Source of the DNA: Candidatus Palauibacter rhopaloidicola
GTDB lineage: Bacteria > Gemmatimonadota > Gemmatimonadetes > Palauibacterales > Palauibacteraceae
Length of the DNA stretch: 64,000 nucleotides
Reading direction: 5' to 3'
NCBI GenBank assembly: GCA_026914155.1
Contig: JAPPGH010000042.1
Span: forward strand, 1-64,000
This document shows positions 1 through 10,216 of the stretch, in pieces. Under the pieces are notes generated by a model, which saw only the letters and a list, made by a program, of their open reading frames with translations, ran no database searches and was not told the DNA's origin. A program made the position numbers and the translations under genes. Each line of letters begins with the position of its first letter. The first letter of the stretch is position 1.

Positions 1-440
1 ACTCCGACGGGACGATCGTGAAATGGGAGTGGACGGGTCCGGTGGCGCTGACGGACGGCGACACCTCGACGCCGTACTTCACGGCGCCGACCGAGGGCGT
101 GAACAAGTCGTACACGTTCACCCTGAAGGTGACGGACGACGACGGTGCGACCGACTCCGACGACGTGACTATCAAGGTGGTGGCCAACAAGCCGCCGGAC
201 GCCGACGCGGGACCCGACCAGACGGTGGACGAGGGCGACCGGGTGGACCTGGACGGCACGGGCAGCAGTGACTCCGACGGGACCATCGTGAAGTGGGAGT
301 GGTCGGGTCCGGTGGCGCTGACGGACGGCGACACTTCGACGCCCTACTTCATCGCACCGACCGAGGGCGCGACCAAGTCGTACACGTTCACCCTGACCGT
401 GACGGACGATGACGGCGCGACGGACAGCGACCGGGTAAAA
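1..440 (+). repeat. PKD-type tandem repeat, 270-bp period
   Basis: The window begins inside one copy; ACTCCGACGGGACSATCGTG occurs at nt 1 and again at nt 271, with near-identical sequence for over 100 bp after each. Each unit encodes a 90-residue PKD/REJ-like module containing VKWEWxGPVALTDGDTSTPY. The high nucleotide identity suggests recent copying and more copies upstream of the window. Confidence 0.8.
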
Positions 441-3400
441 GTGACGGTGTACCCGGAGCAGCCGGACTGCAAGATCGAGGTGTCGGCGGCCCAATTGTCG
501 GTGCGTGAGGATGCGGACGTGGGGGACGAGGTGGACGGCGAGGTCGGGGTCAGCGCGAATGCGGATTGCGGGACGCTGCGCTATGCGCTTTCGGGCACGG
601 GTTCCGGGGATTTCTCGGTGGCGGGTGCGAGCGACGACGACGGGGTTATCAAGGTAAAGCGCGGGCTGAACCACGAGGGCAGGGACTCTTACGATCTGAC
701 GCTGACGGTGAGCTGGGGCTCGGTGAGCCACGCGGCCGGCGTGGACATCTCAGTGACGGACGTGAACGAGGCGCCGACGCCGGTTGGCTCAATCGGTCGA
801 CAGACGGTCCGGGTCGGGCGGCCGGGCTCGCTGAACGTGACGGGCTACTTCACGGACGAGGACGCGGGGGACCGTCTGACGTTCACCTCGAAGTCCTCGG
901 CGACGGGCAGACTGACGGTGAACGCGAGCGGGAGCCCGGTGACGCTGACGGGCGTGGCGGCGGGAGGCGCGACGGTCACGGTGACGGCGCGGGACCGCGG
1001 GGGCCTGACGGCGACGCAGGTGTTTTCGGTGACGGTGGAGCCGGCGCCGCAGCCGTGCGGGATCACGGTGTCGGACGCGTCTCTTTCGGTGCGCGAGGAC
1101 GCGGGCGTGGGCACCGCGGTGAGCGGCGTTGTCGGGGTGAACACGACGGGGGATTGCGGGGCGCTGAGCTATGCGCTGGCGGGCACGGGGTCGGGGGACT
1201 TCTCGGTCGCGGCGGCGGGCGCGAGCGACAATGACGGGAAGATCGAGGTGAAGCGCGGGCTGAACCACGAGAGCCGGGACTCGTACGACCTGACGCTCAC
1301 GGTGAGTTGGGGCTCGGTGAGCCACGCGGCCGGCGTGGACATCACGGTGACGGACGTGAACGAGGCCCCGAAGCCGAAGGGCTCGATCGGGGCGCGTACG
1401 ATCCGGGTGGGGCACCCGGATTCGGTGGACGTGACGAGCTACTTCACGGACGAGGACGCCGGGGACCGTCTGACGTTCACGTCGAAGTCGTCGGCGACGG
1501 GCAAGCTGACGGTGAACGCGGGCGGAAGCCCGGTGAAGCTGACGGGCGTGGCGGCGGGAGGCGCGACGGTCACGGTGACGGCGCGGGACGGCGGGGGCCT
1601 GACGGCGACGCAGGCGTTTTCGGTGAAGGTGGATCCGGCGCCGAAGGAGCCGTGCGAGATCACGGTGTCGGACGCCGCTCCGTCGGTGCCGGAGGACGCG
1701 GATGTGGGGGACGGGCTGGACGGCACGGTGGGAGTGGCGACCAAGGGCGATTGCGGGACGCTGAGCTATGCGCTCTCGGGCACGGGTTCCGGCGACTTCT
1801 CGGTGTCGGCCGCGGGCGCGAGCGACGACGACGCGAAGATCGGGGTGGCGAAGGCGCTGGACCACGAGACGAAGGCTTCGTACGCGCTGACGTTGACGGT
1901 GCGCTGGGGTTCGGTGAGGGACACGGGCGCGGTGGGCATCACGGTGACGGACGTGAACGAGGCGCCGGAGGCGGCGAGCGCGATACCGGGGGTCACGCTC
2001 CATGCGGGCGACTCGAAGGTGGTGGACGTGTCGGCGCACTTCCGCGACCCGGACGGCGATGCGCTGACGTACGCGGCCGGATCGTCGAAGGAGGGGGTGG
2101 CGACGGTCGCGGCGGTTGGGAGCAAGTTGACGGTGACGGGCGTGTCCCCCGGCGTATCGCAGGTGACGGTCACTGCGAGCGACGGGCGCGGCGGGTCGGT
2201 CGAGCAGACGTTCGCGGTGACGGTGGAGAACCGGACGCCGGAGGTTGCGAGCGAGATACCGGCGGTGAAGGTCGCCGCGACGAAATCGAAGGTGGTGGAC
2301 GTGTCGGCGCACTTCACCGATCCGGACGGGGACGCGCTGACGTATGCGGCCGGGTCGTCGAAGGAGGCGATTGCGACGGTCGCTGCGGTTGGGAGCGAGG
2401 TGACGGTGACGGGTGTGTCCGAGGGCGAGTCGGAGGTGACGGTCACGGCCCGCGACCCGCACGGCGCGGAGGTGTCGCAGGCGTTCGCGGTGACGGTCGG
2501 ACCCGAGAACGCCGCGCCGGAGGTGGCGGGCGCGATACCGGCGCTGACGGTGGAGGCGGGCGAGACGGCGGTGGTGGACGTGTCGGGCCGCTTCCGGGAT
2601 CCGGACGGGGACCCGCTGAGCTACGAGGCGGAGTCTTCGGCGGAGGGGGTGGCGACGGTCGCGGCGAGCGGGAGCGAAGTGACGGTGACGGGGGTCTCGC
2701 GCGGCGAGTCGCGGGTGACGGTGACGGCGAGCGACGGCCGGGGCGGCTCGGCGAGCCAGGCGTTCGCGGTGACGGTTCCGAACCGGCCTCCGGTGACGGT
2801 GGGTTCGCTGGGCCGGGTGCGCGTGCACGTGGGCTCGTGGGCGACGGTCGAGGTGTCGGACGCGTTCAGCGATCCGGACGGGGACGTTCTCACGTACCGG
2901 GCGGCGCCGTCGGACTGGAGCGTGGTCGCGGTGGAGGTGAGCGGGAGTCGCCTGAGGCTCCGGGGCAGGTCGCCCAAGGTCACGAAGGTGACCGTGACGG
3001 CGGACGACGGACACGGTGGGACGGTCGTGCAGGTGTTCGAGGTCGAGGTTCCGAACCGTCCGCCGGTGCGCATCGGCTCGATCAAGGCGCAGACGCTCGC
3101 GCCGGGGGAACGGTTCACGGTGGATTTGGCGGACTATTTCCGGGATACGGACGGCGACCCGCTCACGTACACGGGGGCCTCCTCGGACACCACGGTGGCG
3201 GCCGTGTCGGTGGAGGGCGTGGAGCTTACGGTGGTGGGCGTGGCGCGGGGGCGCACCCAAGCGGTGGGGCGGGCGCACGACGGGCGCGGCGGGACGGGGG
3301 AGCAGTGGTTCTGGGTGACGGTGACGAACGGGGCGCCGTCGTTCGCCGAGGAATCGTACGAGCGGTCGGTGCCGGAGAACTCGGCGGCCGGGACGGCGGT

Positions 3401-6400
3401 GGGCGATCCGGTGGCGGCGACGGACGGCGACGGGGACGCGGTGACGCACGGCTTCGCGGCGGGCGGGGACGAGGCGCTGTTCGGGATCGACGCGGCGACG
3501 GGCCAGATCACGGTGGCGGCGGGCGCGGTGCTGGACTTCGAGAGCGGGAAAACGGCCTACACGGTGAGCGTGGAGGCGAGCGACGGGGCGCTTGCGGACA
3601 CGGTGGGGGTGACGATCCGGGTGACGGACGTTCCCGCGCCGGGCAGGCCGGACCCGCCGGTCGTGACGGGCGGCACGGAAGAGGTGTCGGCGACATGGAG
3701 CGCGCCGGAGAACGAGGGACCGGCGATCACGGGCTACGATTATCGCTACCGCGCGGAGGCGGACAGCGACTGGTCGGACCCGGCTAGCCTGAAAGTCGTG
3801 CTCGCGCACACGATCACTGGGCTCAAGGCGGCAACGACGTACCTGGTGCAGGTACGCGCGAAGAGTTCGGAGGGCGCGGGGGAGTGGTCGGAGTCCGGCG
3901 AGGGGGAAACGGCGAGGGCCAACACCGCGCCGTCGTTCGGCGCGGCGGCGTATGAGCGGGAGGTGCCGGAGAACTCGGCGGCGGGCACGGCGGTGGGCGA
4001 ACCGGTGACGGCCACCGACGCCGATGACGACGACCTGACGTACAGCTTCATCCCGGGCGGGGCTGAGGTTCCGTTCGAGATCGGTGCGGCGAGCGGCCGG
4101 ATCACGGTGGCCGAGGGCGCGACGCTGGACCACGAGGGCGAACCCAACTCCTACGCGGTGCAAGTCGAGGCGAGCGACGGAACGCTGGCGGACACGGTGG
4201 GGGTGACGATCCAGGTGACGGATGTTCCGGCGCCCGGCAAGCCGGGTGCGCCGACGGTGACGGGCGGCACCGAAGAGGTGGCCGTGTCGTGGAGCGCGCC
4301 GGCGAACGAGGGGCCGGCGATCACGGGCTACGACTATCGCTACCGTGCGAAGGCGGACAGCGACTGGTCGGACCCGGCAAGCCTGAAAGTCGTGCTCGCG
4401 CACAAGATCACCGGGCTCAAAGCGGGAACGACGTACTTGGTACAGGTGCGGGCGAGGAGTTCGGAGGGTGCGGGCGCGTGGTCGGACTCCGGCGAGGGGG
4501 AGACGGCGCGGGCCAACACAGCGCCGTCGTTCGGCGCGGCCGCCTACGCGCGCGAGGTGCCGGAGAACTCGGCGGCCGGGACGGCGGTCGGCGATCCGGT
4601 GACGGCCACCGACGCCGATGACGACGACTTGACGTACAGCTTCGTGACCGGAAGCAACCTGCCGTTCGCGATCGTTGCCGGAACGGGCCAGATCGAGGTG
4701 GCGTCCGGCGCGGCGCTGGACCACGAGGGCGAGGCCAACTCCTACGCGGTCCGGGTGGAGGCGACCGACGGCACGCTCGCGGACACGACGGCGGTGACGA
4801 TCCGGGTGACGGACGTTCCGGCGCCCGGCAAGCCGGGCGCGCCAACGGTGACGGGCGGGACCGAAGAGGTGGCCGTGTCGTGGAGCGCGCCGGCGAACGA
4901 GGGACCGGAGATCACGGGCTACGATTACCGCTACCGCGCGGAGGCGGACGGCGACTGGCCGGACCCGGCAAGCCTGGAAGTCGTACTCACCCACACGATC
5001 ACCGGGCTCAAGGCGGGAACGAAGTATCTGGTGCAGGTGCGCGCCGTCAGTTCGGAGGGCGCGGGGGAGTGGTCGGAGTCCGGCGAGGGGACGACGGTGA
5101 GGGCCAACACCGCGCCGTCGTTCGGCGCGGACGCGTACGAGCGCGAAGTGCCGGAGAACTCGGCAGCCGGTACGGCGGTGGGCGATCCGGTGACGGCCAC
5201 CGACGCCGACGATGACGATTTGGCGTACAGCCTCCTCGCGAACGGGGCCGAGATCCCATTCGCGGTCGACGCCGGAACGGGCCAGATCGCGGTGGCGTCC
5301 GGCGCGGCGCTGGACCACGAAGTCGAACCCAACTCCTACGCGGTGCGGGTGGAAGCGAGCGACGGCACGCTTGCGGACACGGTGGGGGTGACGATCCGGG
5401 TGACGGACGTTCCCGCGCCCGGCAAGCCGGACGCGCCAACGGTGACGGGCGCCACCGAAGAGGTGGCCGTGTCGTGGAGCGCGCCGGCGAACGAGGGACC
5501 GGAGATCACGGGCTACGATTACCGCTACCGCGCGGAGGCGGACGGCGACTGGCCGGACCCGGCAAGCCTGGAAGTCGTACTCACCCACACGATCACCGGG
5601 CTCAAGGCGGGAACGAAGTATCTGGTGCAGGTGCGCGCCGTCAGTTCGGAGGGCGCGGGCGCGTGGTCGGACTCCGGCGAGGGGGAGACGGCGAGGGCCA
5701 ACACCGCGCCGTTGTTCGATGCGGACGCCTACGAGCGGGAGGTGGCGGAGAACTCGGCGGCGGGCACTGCGGTGGGCGAGCCGGTGACGGCCACCGACGC
5801 CGATGACGACGACCTGAAGTACAGCTTCCTCCCGGACGGAGCCGAGGTCCCGTTCGCGATCGACGCCGGAACGGGCCGGATCGAGGTGGCCGAGGGCGCG
5901 GCGCTGGATTACGAAGTCGAACCCAACTCCTATGCGGTTCGGGTGTTGGCGAGCGACGGCACGCTCGCGGACACGACGGCGGTGACGATCCGCGTGACGG
6001 ACGTTCCCGCGCCCGGCAAGCCGGATGCACCAAAGGTGACGGGCGGGACCGAAGAGGTGGCCGTGTCGTGGAGCGCGCCGGCGAACGAGGGGCCGGCGAT
6101 CACGGGCTACGATTACCGCTACCGCGCGGAGGCGGACGGCGACTGGCCGGACCCGGCAAGCCTTGAGGTCGTGCTGGCGCACACGATCACGGGGCTCACG
6201 GCGGGAACCACGTATCTGGTGCAGGTGCGCGCCGTCAGTTCGGAGGGCGCGGGCGAGTGGTCGGATCCGGGCGAGGGAACGACCGATCCACCGGCCAATC
6301 GCGCGCCCGAGTTCGACGCGGACGCCTACGGGCGCGAGGTGGCGGAGAACTCGGTCGCGGGCGCCGCGGTCGGCGATCCGGTGACGGCCACCGACGCCGA

Positions 6401-9400
6401 TGACGACGACTTGGCGTACAGCTTCCTGGCCGGCGGCGAGGCGCCGTTCCGGATCGACGGCGGGACGGGCCGGATCACGGTCGCCGAGGGCGCGGCGCTG
6501 AACTACGAGAGCGCCGACACGCTGTACGTGGTGAGCGTCGAGGCCCGCGACCGCGAGCTTGCCGATACCGCATCGGTGACGATCCGCGTGACGAACGCCG
6601 ACGATCCGGGCGCGGTCGCGCTGAACCCGGAGGTCGCCCGCGTGGGCGTCGAGATCACGCCGTCCCTGACGGACGAGGACGGCGTGCGGAGCGCGGGCAG
6701 GAAGCGCAAGTGGCAGCGCTCGCGCAACGGCAACTCGTGGAGCACCGTCGCCACGGGCCGGATGTACAACCCGGTGACGAGCGACGCGGGCAAGTGGCTG
6801 AGAGTGGTGTTCACCTACACCGACGGCCACGGATCGGGCAAGCGGGCCGAGAGCGCGGCCGTGAAGGTGCTGGCCGCGAACCGGGCGCCCGCGTTCGGCA
6901 AGGACGCCTACGACCGGTCGGTGCCGGAGAACTCGCCGGGCGGCACGAACGCCGGCAGGCCCGTGCAGGCCGAAGACGACGACGGCGACGAACTGGGTTA
7001 CAGCCTCCTGCCCGGGGGCGGGGCGCCGTTCGAGATCGACGCGGCGACGGGCCGGATCACGGTCGCGGAGGATGCGGCGCTGAACTACGAGAGCCCCGAC
7101 ACGCTGTACACGGTGCATGTCGAGGCGAGCGACGGAACGCTGGCGGACACCGCGTCGGTGACCATCCGCGTGAAGAACGCGGACGACCCGGGCGAGGTAA
7201 CGCTGAGCCCCGGCGTGGCGCGGGTGGGCGTCGAGTTGACCGCGACGCTGACGGACGAGGACGGGGTGCGGGACGCGAGCAGGAAGCGCAAGTGGCAGCG
7301 CTCGGCGGACGGCAACTCGTGGAGGGACGTCGCCACGGGCGGAGCGTACAACCCGGTGACGGGCGACGAGGGCAAGTGGCTTCGGGCGGTGTTCACCTAC
7401 CGGGACGGCCACGGACCGGGCAAGCGGGCGGTGAGCGCGGCGGTGAAGGTGCTGGCGGCGAACGCGGCGCCCTCGTTCCCCGCCGTGTACGAGCGCGAGG
7501 TGCCGGAGAACTCGCCGGGCGGCACGAAGGTCGGCGCGCCGGTGGCGGCGACCGACCCGGACGGCACCTCGCCGTCCTACAGCCTGGTCCCAGGCGGAGA
7601 CGAGGATCTGTTCGGGATCGACTCCTCGACGGGCCAGATCGCGGTGGCCGGGGGCGCGGTGCTCGACTACGAGAGCGGCGACACGCTGCTCGCGGTGAGG
7701 GTCGAGGCGAGCGACGGCGAGCTTGCCGACACCGCCTCGGTCAAGATCCGGGTGACGAACGCGGACGATCCGGGCACCATCGCGCTGAGCGCGGACGTGG
7801 CGCGGGTGGGCGTGCGGTTGACCGCGACGCTGACGGACCAGGACCGGTCGATCGAGCGGGGCAAGATGCGGACCTGGCAGCGTTCGCCCGACGGGGCCGC
7901 GTGGACGATGGTCGTCCAGGGCGCGCAGAGGCGCTCCTACACCCCCACCGCAACCGACCGGGGCAAGTACCTGCGCGCCGTGTTCACCTACACCGACGGC
8001 CACGGGCCGGGCAAGCGGGCCGAGAGTCCGGCCGTGATGGTCGTCGGCGCGACCACGCCGGTCGTCTCGTTCGGCGCGGAAAGCTACACCGCCGCGCCGG
8101 GCGGATCCGCCGACGTCGCCGTGCTCCTGTCGCCCGCGGCCTCCTCGGCGCTCGCCATCGAGGTCGTGGCCGGAGACAGCGCGCGCACCGTCGCGTTCCA
8201 GACCGGAGCGGGCTCGCGCACTCTGGGCATCGGCACCGCGGGCCTCTCGGCCGGGGACACCCTCGCGGTCCGGTTCGGCGATCTGCCGGACGGGGTGGCC
8301 GTCGGCGTCCCGGCGGCCACGCGGATCGTCGTGGCGGCGGCCGCCGGAGACCGGGTTTCCAAGTCCGTGGCCGAGGACGGTTCGCCGACCGAGCTTGAGG
8401 TCGAGTACGCCCAGGCGGAGTACGCGGCGGTCGCGGGCGGGCCGGGGACCGAGATCGCGCTCCGGGTGAGCCCCGCCGCCGACCGGCGGGTGGCCGTGCC
8501 GCTCACGGCCACGCACGCGTCCTCCGCGGAACCCATGTTGCCGGACTCGATCGTGTTCCAGCCCGGCGACTCGCTCGCCGCGTTCGTGCTCGAAGTTCCG
8601 GTGGACACCGAACCCGGCCTCCTCGCGCTCGGGTTCGGTTCGCTGCCCAAGGCCGTGAGCGCCGGTGCCGTCGCCTCCGCCACGGTCGATATCGCGGACC
8701 ACGACCCCGGCCCGCTCCGGGACGAGGCGTTCGACCTCGGACTCGCCGTATTCGGGCGCGCCGTCGCGGAGGGCGCGCGCCAAGCCGTCGGCGCGCGCAT
8801 CGACGCCGTCATGCGGCCCAGTGTACCCGGTTCCGGCACCCGCATGCCCGGATCGGCGGCCGAGTGGGCCGGACGCGCCGCCGGAACGCTCGCCTCGCTC
8901 ACCGGCGCGCCGCTCAATGCATCCTCCGGGGCAGACATGGCCCGGCGTTCCGGGTCGGTCGATCTCCCGACCGGGCGGGAGGCCGTGCGGCGCCTGCTGC
9001 CGAGCCTCTCGTTCGCGACCGCGCTCGGGCCGCGGTCCGCCGAGGGACGGCCTGGGATCGGGCTCTGGGCCGAAGGGTCCGCGCAGTCGTTCCGCAGCGA
9101 CCCCGGCATCGACTACGACGGCGGGCTCCGAGCGCTCACGGTCGGGGCGGACGCCCGCATCGGTTCCTCCGCGCTTCTCGGGGTGTCGCTCATGCGCAGC
9201 GACGGCGACCTCGACTACGGGCACCGATCCACCAAGGGCTCGCTCGGGCACGCCATGAACAGCGTGCATCCCTACCTGTTCCTCCAGCCTTCCCCCGGAA
9301 TCGGACTCTGGGCCATGGCCGGATACGGGAGCGGAAATGTCCGGGACGGCGACAATCACGGCGACCCCGGCGCATCGCTGCGTATGCTCTCGGGCGGCGT

Positions 9401-10088
9401 CAAGGTGCCGCTCGCCCGCAGCGGCGCGTTCGGACTCGCGCTCAACGGCGACGCGTTCACGGTCGGCATGCGCACGGACGACGAAGGGCGCGAAGGCTCG
9501 GCCTCGCGCGCACGCGCTCTGCTCGAAGCGTCATGGACGAGCGGAGGACTCAAGCTCGCCACCCGGGCCGGGGCGCGCTACGACGGCGGCGACGCCGATA
9601 CGGGTGGTGGGGCCGAAACCGGAGCGTCCGTCGGATACGACGCCCACGGGCTCGACCTCGACCTCCGTGGAAGGCTCGCCCTCGGGTCTGGCTCCCACCG
9701 CGAATGGGGCGCCGCGCTCAGGCTTGCGTTCGATCCCGGAACACGGGGCGAAGGGTTCCGGCTCGCGGTCAGCCCCCGGCACGGACACGACCGCAGCAGC
9801 ATCCACGGGATCATGGACGGCGGAAGGTTACACGCAATGACGGACGCCACGGGACGGGACTGGCGGCTCGACGCGGAAGCTGGGTACGGGTTCAAGAACC
9901 CCGGCGGCGGCGGCGCGCTCGACAGCTACACCCGGCTCTTCGCGGATGGCTCGAACCGCTCCTTGTCGTTCGGCACCCGGTACAGCGTCAGCCAAACCCT
10001 CCGGCTCGGCATCGAGGGATCGCGCACCCAACTGCCCGGTCAAAACCCCAACCTGGGAGTCAGGCTTGCGCTCGACTTCACGTTCTAA
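3..10088 (+). CDS. Giant multidomain adhesin with C-terminal autotransporter barrel (5' end outside window)
   Basis: The frame is already open at the left edge and the repeat pattern runs into it, so the N-terminus and signal peptide are missing; more than 3,360 residues are visible. Module order: PKD/REJ-like repeats of 90 residues (to nt 440); three cadherin-like plus Ig-like units opening with a CxIxVSxA motif (nt 465-1975); a run of Ig/CADG-like modules with DPDGD motifs (to nt 3330); five cadherin-FN3 units of 198 residues (nt 3331-6290, Ca-binding-like DADDDD, FN3 motif ITGYDYRYRA); three cadherin-Ig units carrying KRKWQRS (to nt 8050); two beta-sandwich-like segments; an alpha-helical linker (about nt 8700-9000); and a C-terminal barrel of about 350 residues (nt 9040-10085) with alternating strands, ending in Phe (LALDFTF) as outer-membrane barrels do. 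Likely type V secreted and surface exposed, acting in adhesion. The binding partner cannot be read from the sequence. Confidence 0.85.
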   Translation, partial: SDGTIVKWEWTGPVALTDGDTSTPYFTAPTEGVNKSYTFTLKVTDDDGATDSDDVTIKVVANKPPDADAGPDQTVDEGDRVDLDGTGSSDSDGTIVKWEWSGPVALTDGDTSTPYFIAPTEGATKSYTFTLTVTDDDGATDSDRVKVTVYPEQPDCKIEVSAAQLSVREDADVGDEVDGEVGVSANADCGTLRYALSGTGSGDFSVAGASDDDGVIKVKRGLNHEGRDSYDLTLTVSWGSVSHAAGVDISVTDVNEAPTPVGSIGRQTVRVGRPGSLNVTGYFTDEDAGDRLTFTSKSSATGRLTVNASGSPVTLTGVAAGGATVTVTARDRGGLTATQVFSVTVEPAPQPCGITVSDASLSVREDAGVGTAVSGVVGVNTTGDCGALSYALAGTGSGDFSVAAAGASDNDGKIEVKRGLNHESRDSYDLTLTVSWGSVSHAAGVDITVTDVNEAPKPKGSIGARTIRVGHPDSVDVTSYFTDEDAGDRLTFTSKSSATGKLTVNAGGSPVKLTGVAAGGATVTVTARDGGGLTATQAFSVKVDPAPKEPCEITVSDAAPSVPEDADVGDGLDGTVGVATKGDCGTLSYALSGTGSGDFSVSAAGASDDDAKIGVAKALDHETKASYALTLTVRWGSVRDTGAVGITVTDVNEAPEAASAIPGVTLHAGDSKVVDVSAHFRDPDGDALTYAAGSSKEGVATVAAVGSKLTVTGVSPGVSQVTVTASDGRGGSVEQTFAVTVENRTPEVASEIPAVKVAATKSKVVDVSAHFTDPDGDALTYAAGSSKEAIATVAAVGSEVTVTGVSEGESEVTVTARDPHGAEVSQAFAVTVGPENAAPEVAGAIPALTVEAGETAVVDVSGRFRDPDGDPLSYEAESSAEGVATVAASGSEVTVTGVSRGESRVTVTASDGRGGSASQAFAVTVPNRPPVTVGSLGRVRVHVGSWATVEVSDAFSDPDGDVLTYRAAPSDWSVVAVEVSGSRLRLRGRSPKVTKVTVTADDGHGGTVVQVFEVEVPNRPPVRIGSIKAQTLAPGERFTVDLADYFRDTDGDPLTYTGASSDTTVAAVSVEGVELTVVGVARGRTQAVGRAHDGRGGTGEQWFWVTVTNGAPSFAEESYERSVPENSAAGTAVGDPVAATDGDGDAVTHGFAAGGDEALFGIDAATGQITVAAGAVLDFESGKTAYTVSVEASDGALADTVGVTIRVTDVPAPGRPDPPVVTGGTEEVSATWSAPENEGPAITGYDYRYRAEADSDWSDPASLKVVLAHTITGLKAATTYLVQVRAKSSEGAGEWSESGEGETARANTAPSFGAAAYEREVPENSAAGTAVGEPVTATDADDDDLTYSFIPGGAEVPFEIGAASGRITVAEGATLDHEGEPNSYAVQVEASDGTLADTVGVTIQVTDVPAPGKPGAPTVTGGTEEVAVSWSAPANEGPAITGYDYRYRAKADSDWSDPASLKVVLAHKITGLKAGTTYLVQVRARSSEGAGAWSDSGEGETARANTAPSFGAAAYAREVPENSAAGTAVGDPVTATDADDDDLTYSFVTGSNLPFAIVAGTGQIEVASGAALDHEGEANSYAVRVEATDGTLADTTAVTIRVTDVPAPGKPGAPTVTGGTEEVAVSWSAPANEGPEITGYDYRYRAEADGDWPDPASLEVVLTHTITGLKAGTKYLVQVRAVSSEGAGEWSESGEGTTVRANTAPSFGADAYEREVPENSAAGTAVGDPVTATDADDDDLAYSLLANGAEIPFAVDAGTGQIAVASGAALDHEVEPNSYAVRVEASDGTLADTVGVTIRVTDVPAPGKPDAPTVTGATEEVAVSWSAPANEGPEITGYDYRYRAEADGDWPDPASLEVVLTHTITGLKAGTKYLVQVRAVSSEGAGAWSDSGEGETARANTAPLFDADAYEREVAENSAAGTAVGEPVTATDADDDDLKYSFLPDGAEVPFAIDAGTGRIEVAEGAALDYEVEPNSYAVRVLASDGTLADTTAVTIRVTDVPAPGKPDAPKVTGGTEEVAVSWSAPANEGPAITGYDYRYRAEADGDWPDPASLEVVLAHTITGLTAGTTYLVQVRAVSSEGAGEWSDPGEGTTDPPANRAPEFDADAYGREVAENSVAGAAVGDPVTATDADDDDLAYSFLAGGEAPFRIDGGTGRITVAEGAALNYESADTLYVVSVEARDRELADTASVTIRVTNADDPGAVALNPEVARVGVEITPSLTDEDGVRSAGRKRKWQRSRNGNSWSTVATGRMYNPVTSDAGKWLRVVFTYTDGHGSGKRAESAAVKVLAANRAPAFGKDAYDRSVPENSPGGTNAGRPVQAEDDDGDELGYSLLPGGGAPFEIDAATGRITVAEDAALNYESPDTLYTVHVEASDGTLADTASVTIRVKNADDPGEVTLSPGVARVGVELTATLTDEDGVRDASRKRKWQRSADGNSWRDVATGGAYNPVTGDEGKWLRAVFTYRDGHGPGKRAVSAAVKVLAANAAPSFPAVYEREVPENSPGGTKVGAPVAATDPDGTSPSYSLVPGGDEDLFGIDSSTGQIAVAGGAVLDYESGDTLLAVRVEASDGELADTASVKIRVTNADDPGTIALSADVARVGVRLTATLTDQDRSIERGKMRTWQRSPDGAAWTMVVQGAQRRSYTPTATDRGKYLRAVFTYTDGHGPGKRAESPAVMVVGATTPVVSFGAESYTAAPGGSADVAVLLSPAASSALAIEVVAGDSARTVAFQTGAGSRTLGIGTAGLSAGDTLAVRFGDLPDGVAVGVPAATRIVVAAAAGDRVSKSVAEDGSPTELEVEYAQAEYAAVAGGPGTEIALRVSPAADRRVAVPLTATHASSAEPMLPDSIVFQPGDSLAAFVLEVPVDTEPGLLALGFGSLPKAVSAGAVASATVDIADHDPGPLRDEAFDLGLAVFGRAVAEGARQAVGARIDAVMRPSVPGSGTRMPGSAAEWAGRAAGTLASLTGAPLNASSGADMARRSGSVDLPTGREAVRRLLPSLSFATALGPRSAEGRPGIGLWAEGSAQSFRSDPGIDYDGGLRALTVGADARIGSSALLGVSLMRSDGDLDYGHRSTKGSLGHAMNSVHPYLFLQPSPGIGLWAMAGYGSGNVRDGDNHGDPGASLRMLSGGVKVPLARSGAFGLALNGDAFTVGMRTDDEGREGSASRARALLEASWTSGGLKLATRAGARYDGGDADTGGGAETGASVGYDAHGLDLDLRGRLALGSGSHREWGAALRLAFDPGTRGEGFRLAVSPRHGHDRSSIHGIMDGGRLHAMTDATGRDWRLDAEAGYGFKNPGGGGALDSYTRLFADGSNRSLSFGTRYSVSQTLRLGIEGSRTQLPGQNPNLGVRLALDFTF
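3331..6290 (+). repeat. Five tandem cadherin-FN3 units of about 594 bp
   Basis: The junction codons for VPAPG recur at about nt 3630, 4224, 4815, 5409 and 6003, giving periods of 594, 591, 594 and 594 bp. Each unit encodes one cadherin-like module (PENSAAGTAVG) and one FN3 module (SWSAPANEGPxITGYDYRYR). Long stretches are almost identical in DNA, most clearly between units 3 and 4, so the array is a candidate for copy-number change by recombination and for assembly collapse. Confidence 0.85.
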
Positions 10089-10216
10089 CCGACACGGCAT
10101 TCTCCCGTCAATTGACGCCGACAATCCCGCAATTGCGGCACCATGGCTCCAAGTGTCGTTCAGCGGCAAGGAAGGCAGATCGTGCAGTCCCTATTGAACT
10201 TAGAAGATTCCTTACC

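Noticed and set aside
789..9359. A 2,856-codon open frame antisense to the adhesin
   Set aside because: Arg/His/Pro-rich product with no domain-like order; a by-product of high-GC third positions opposite the real repeat gene.
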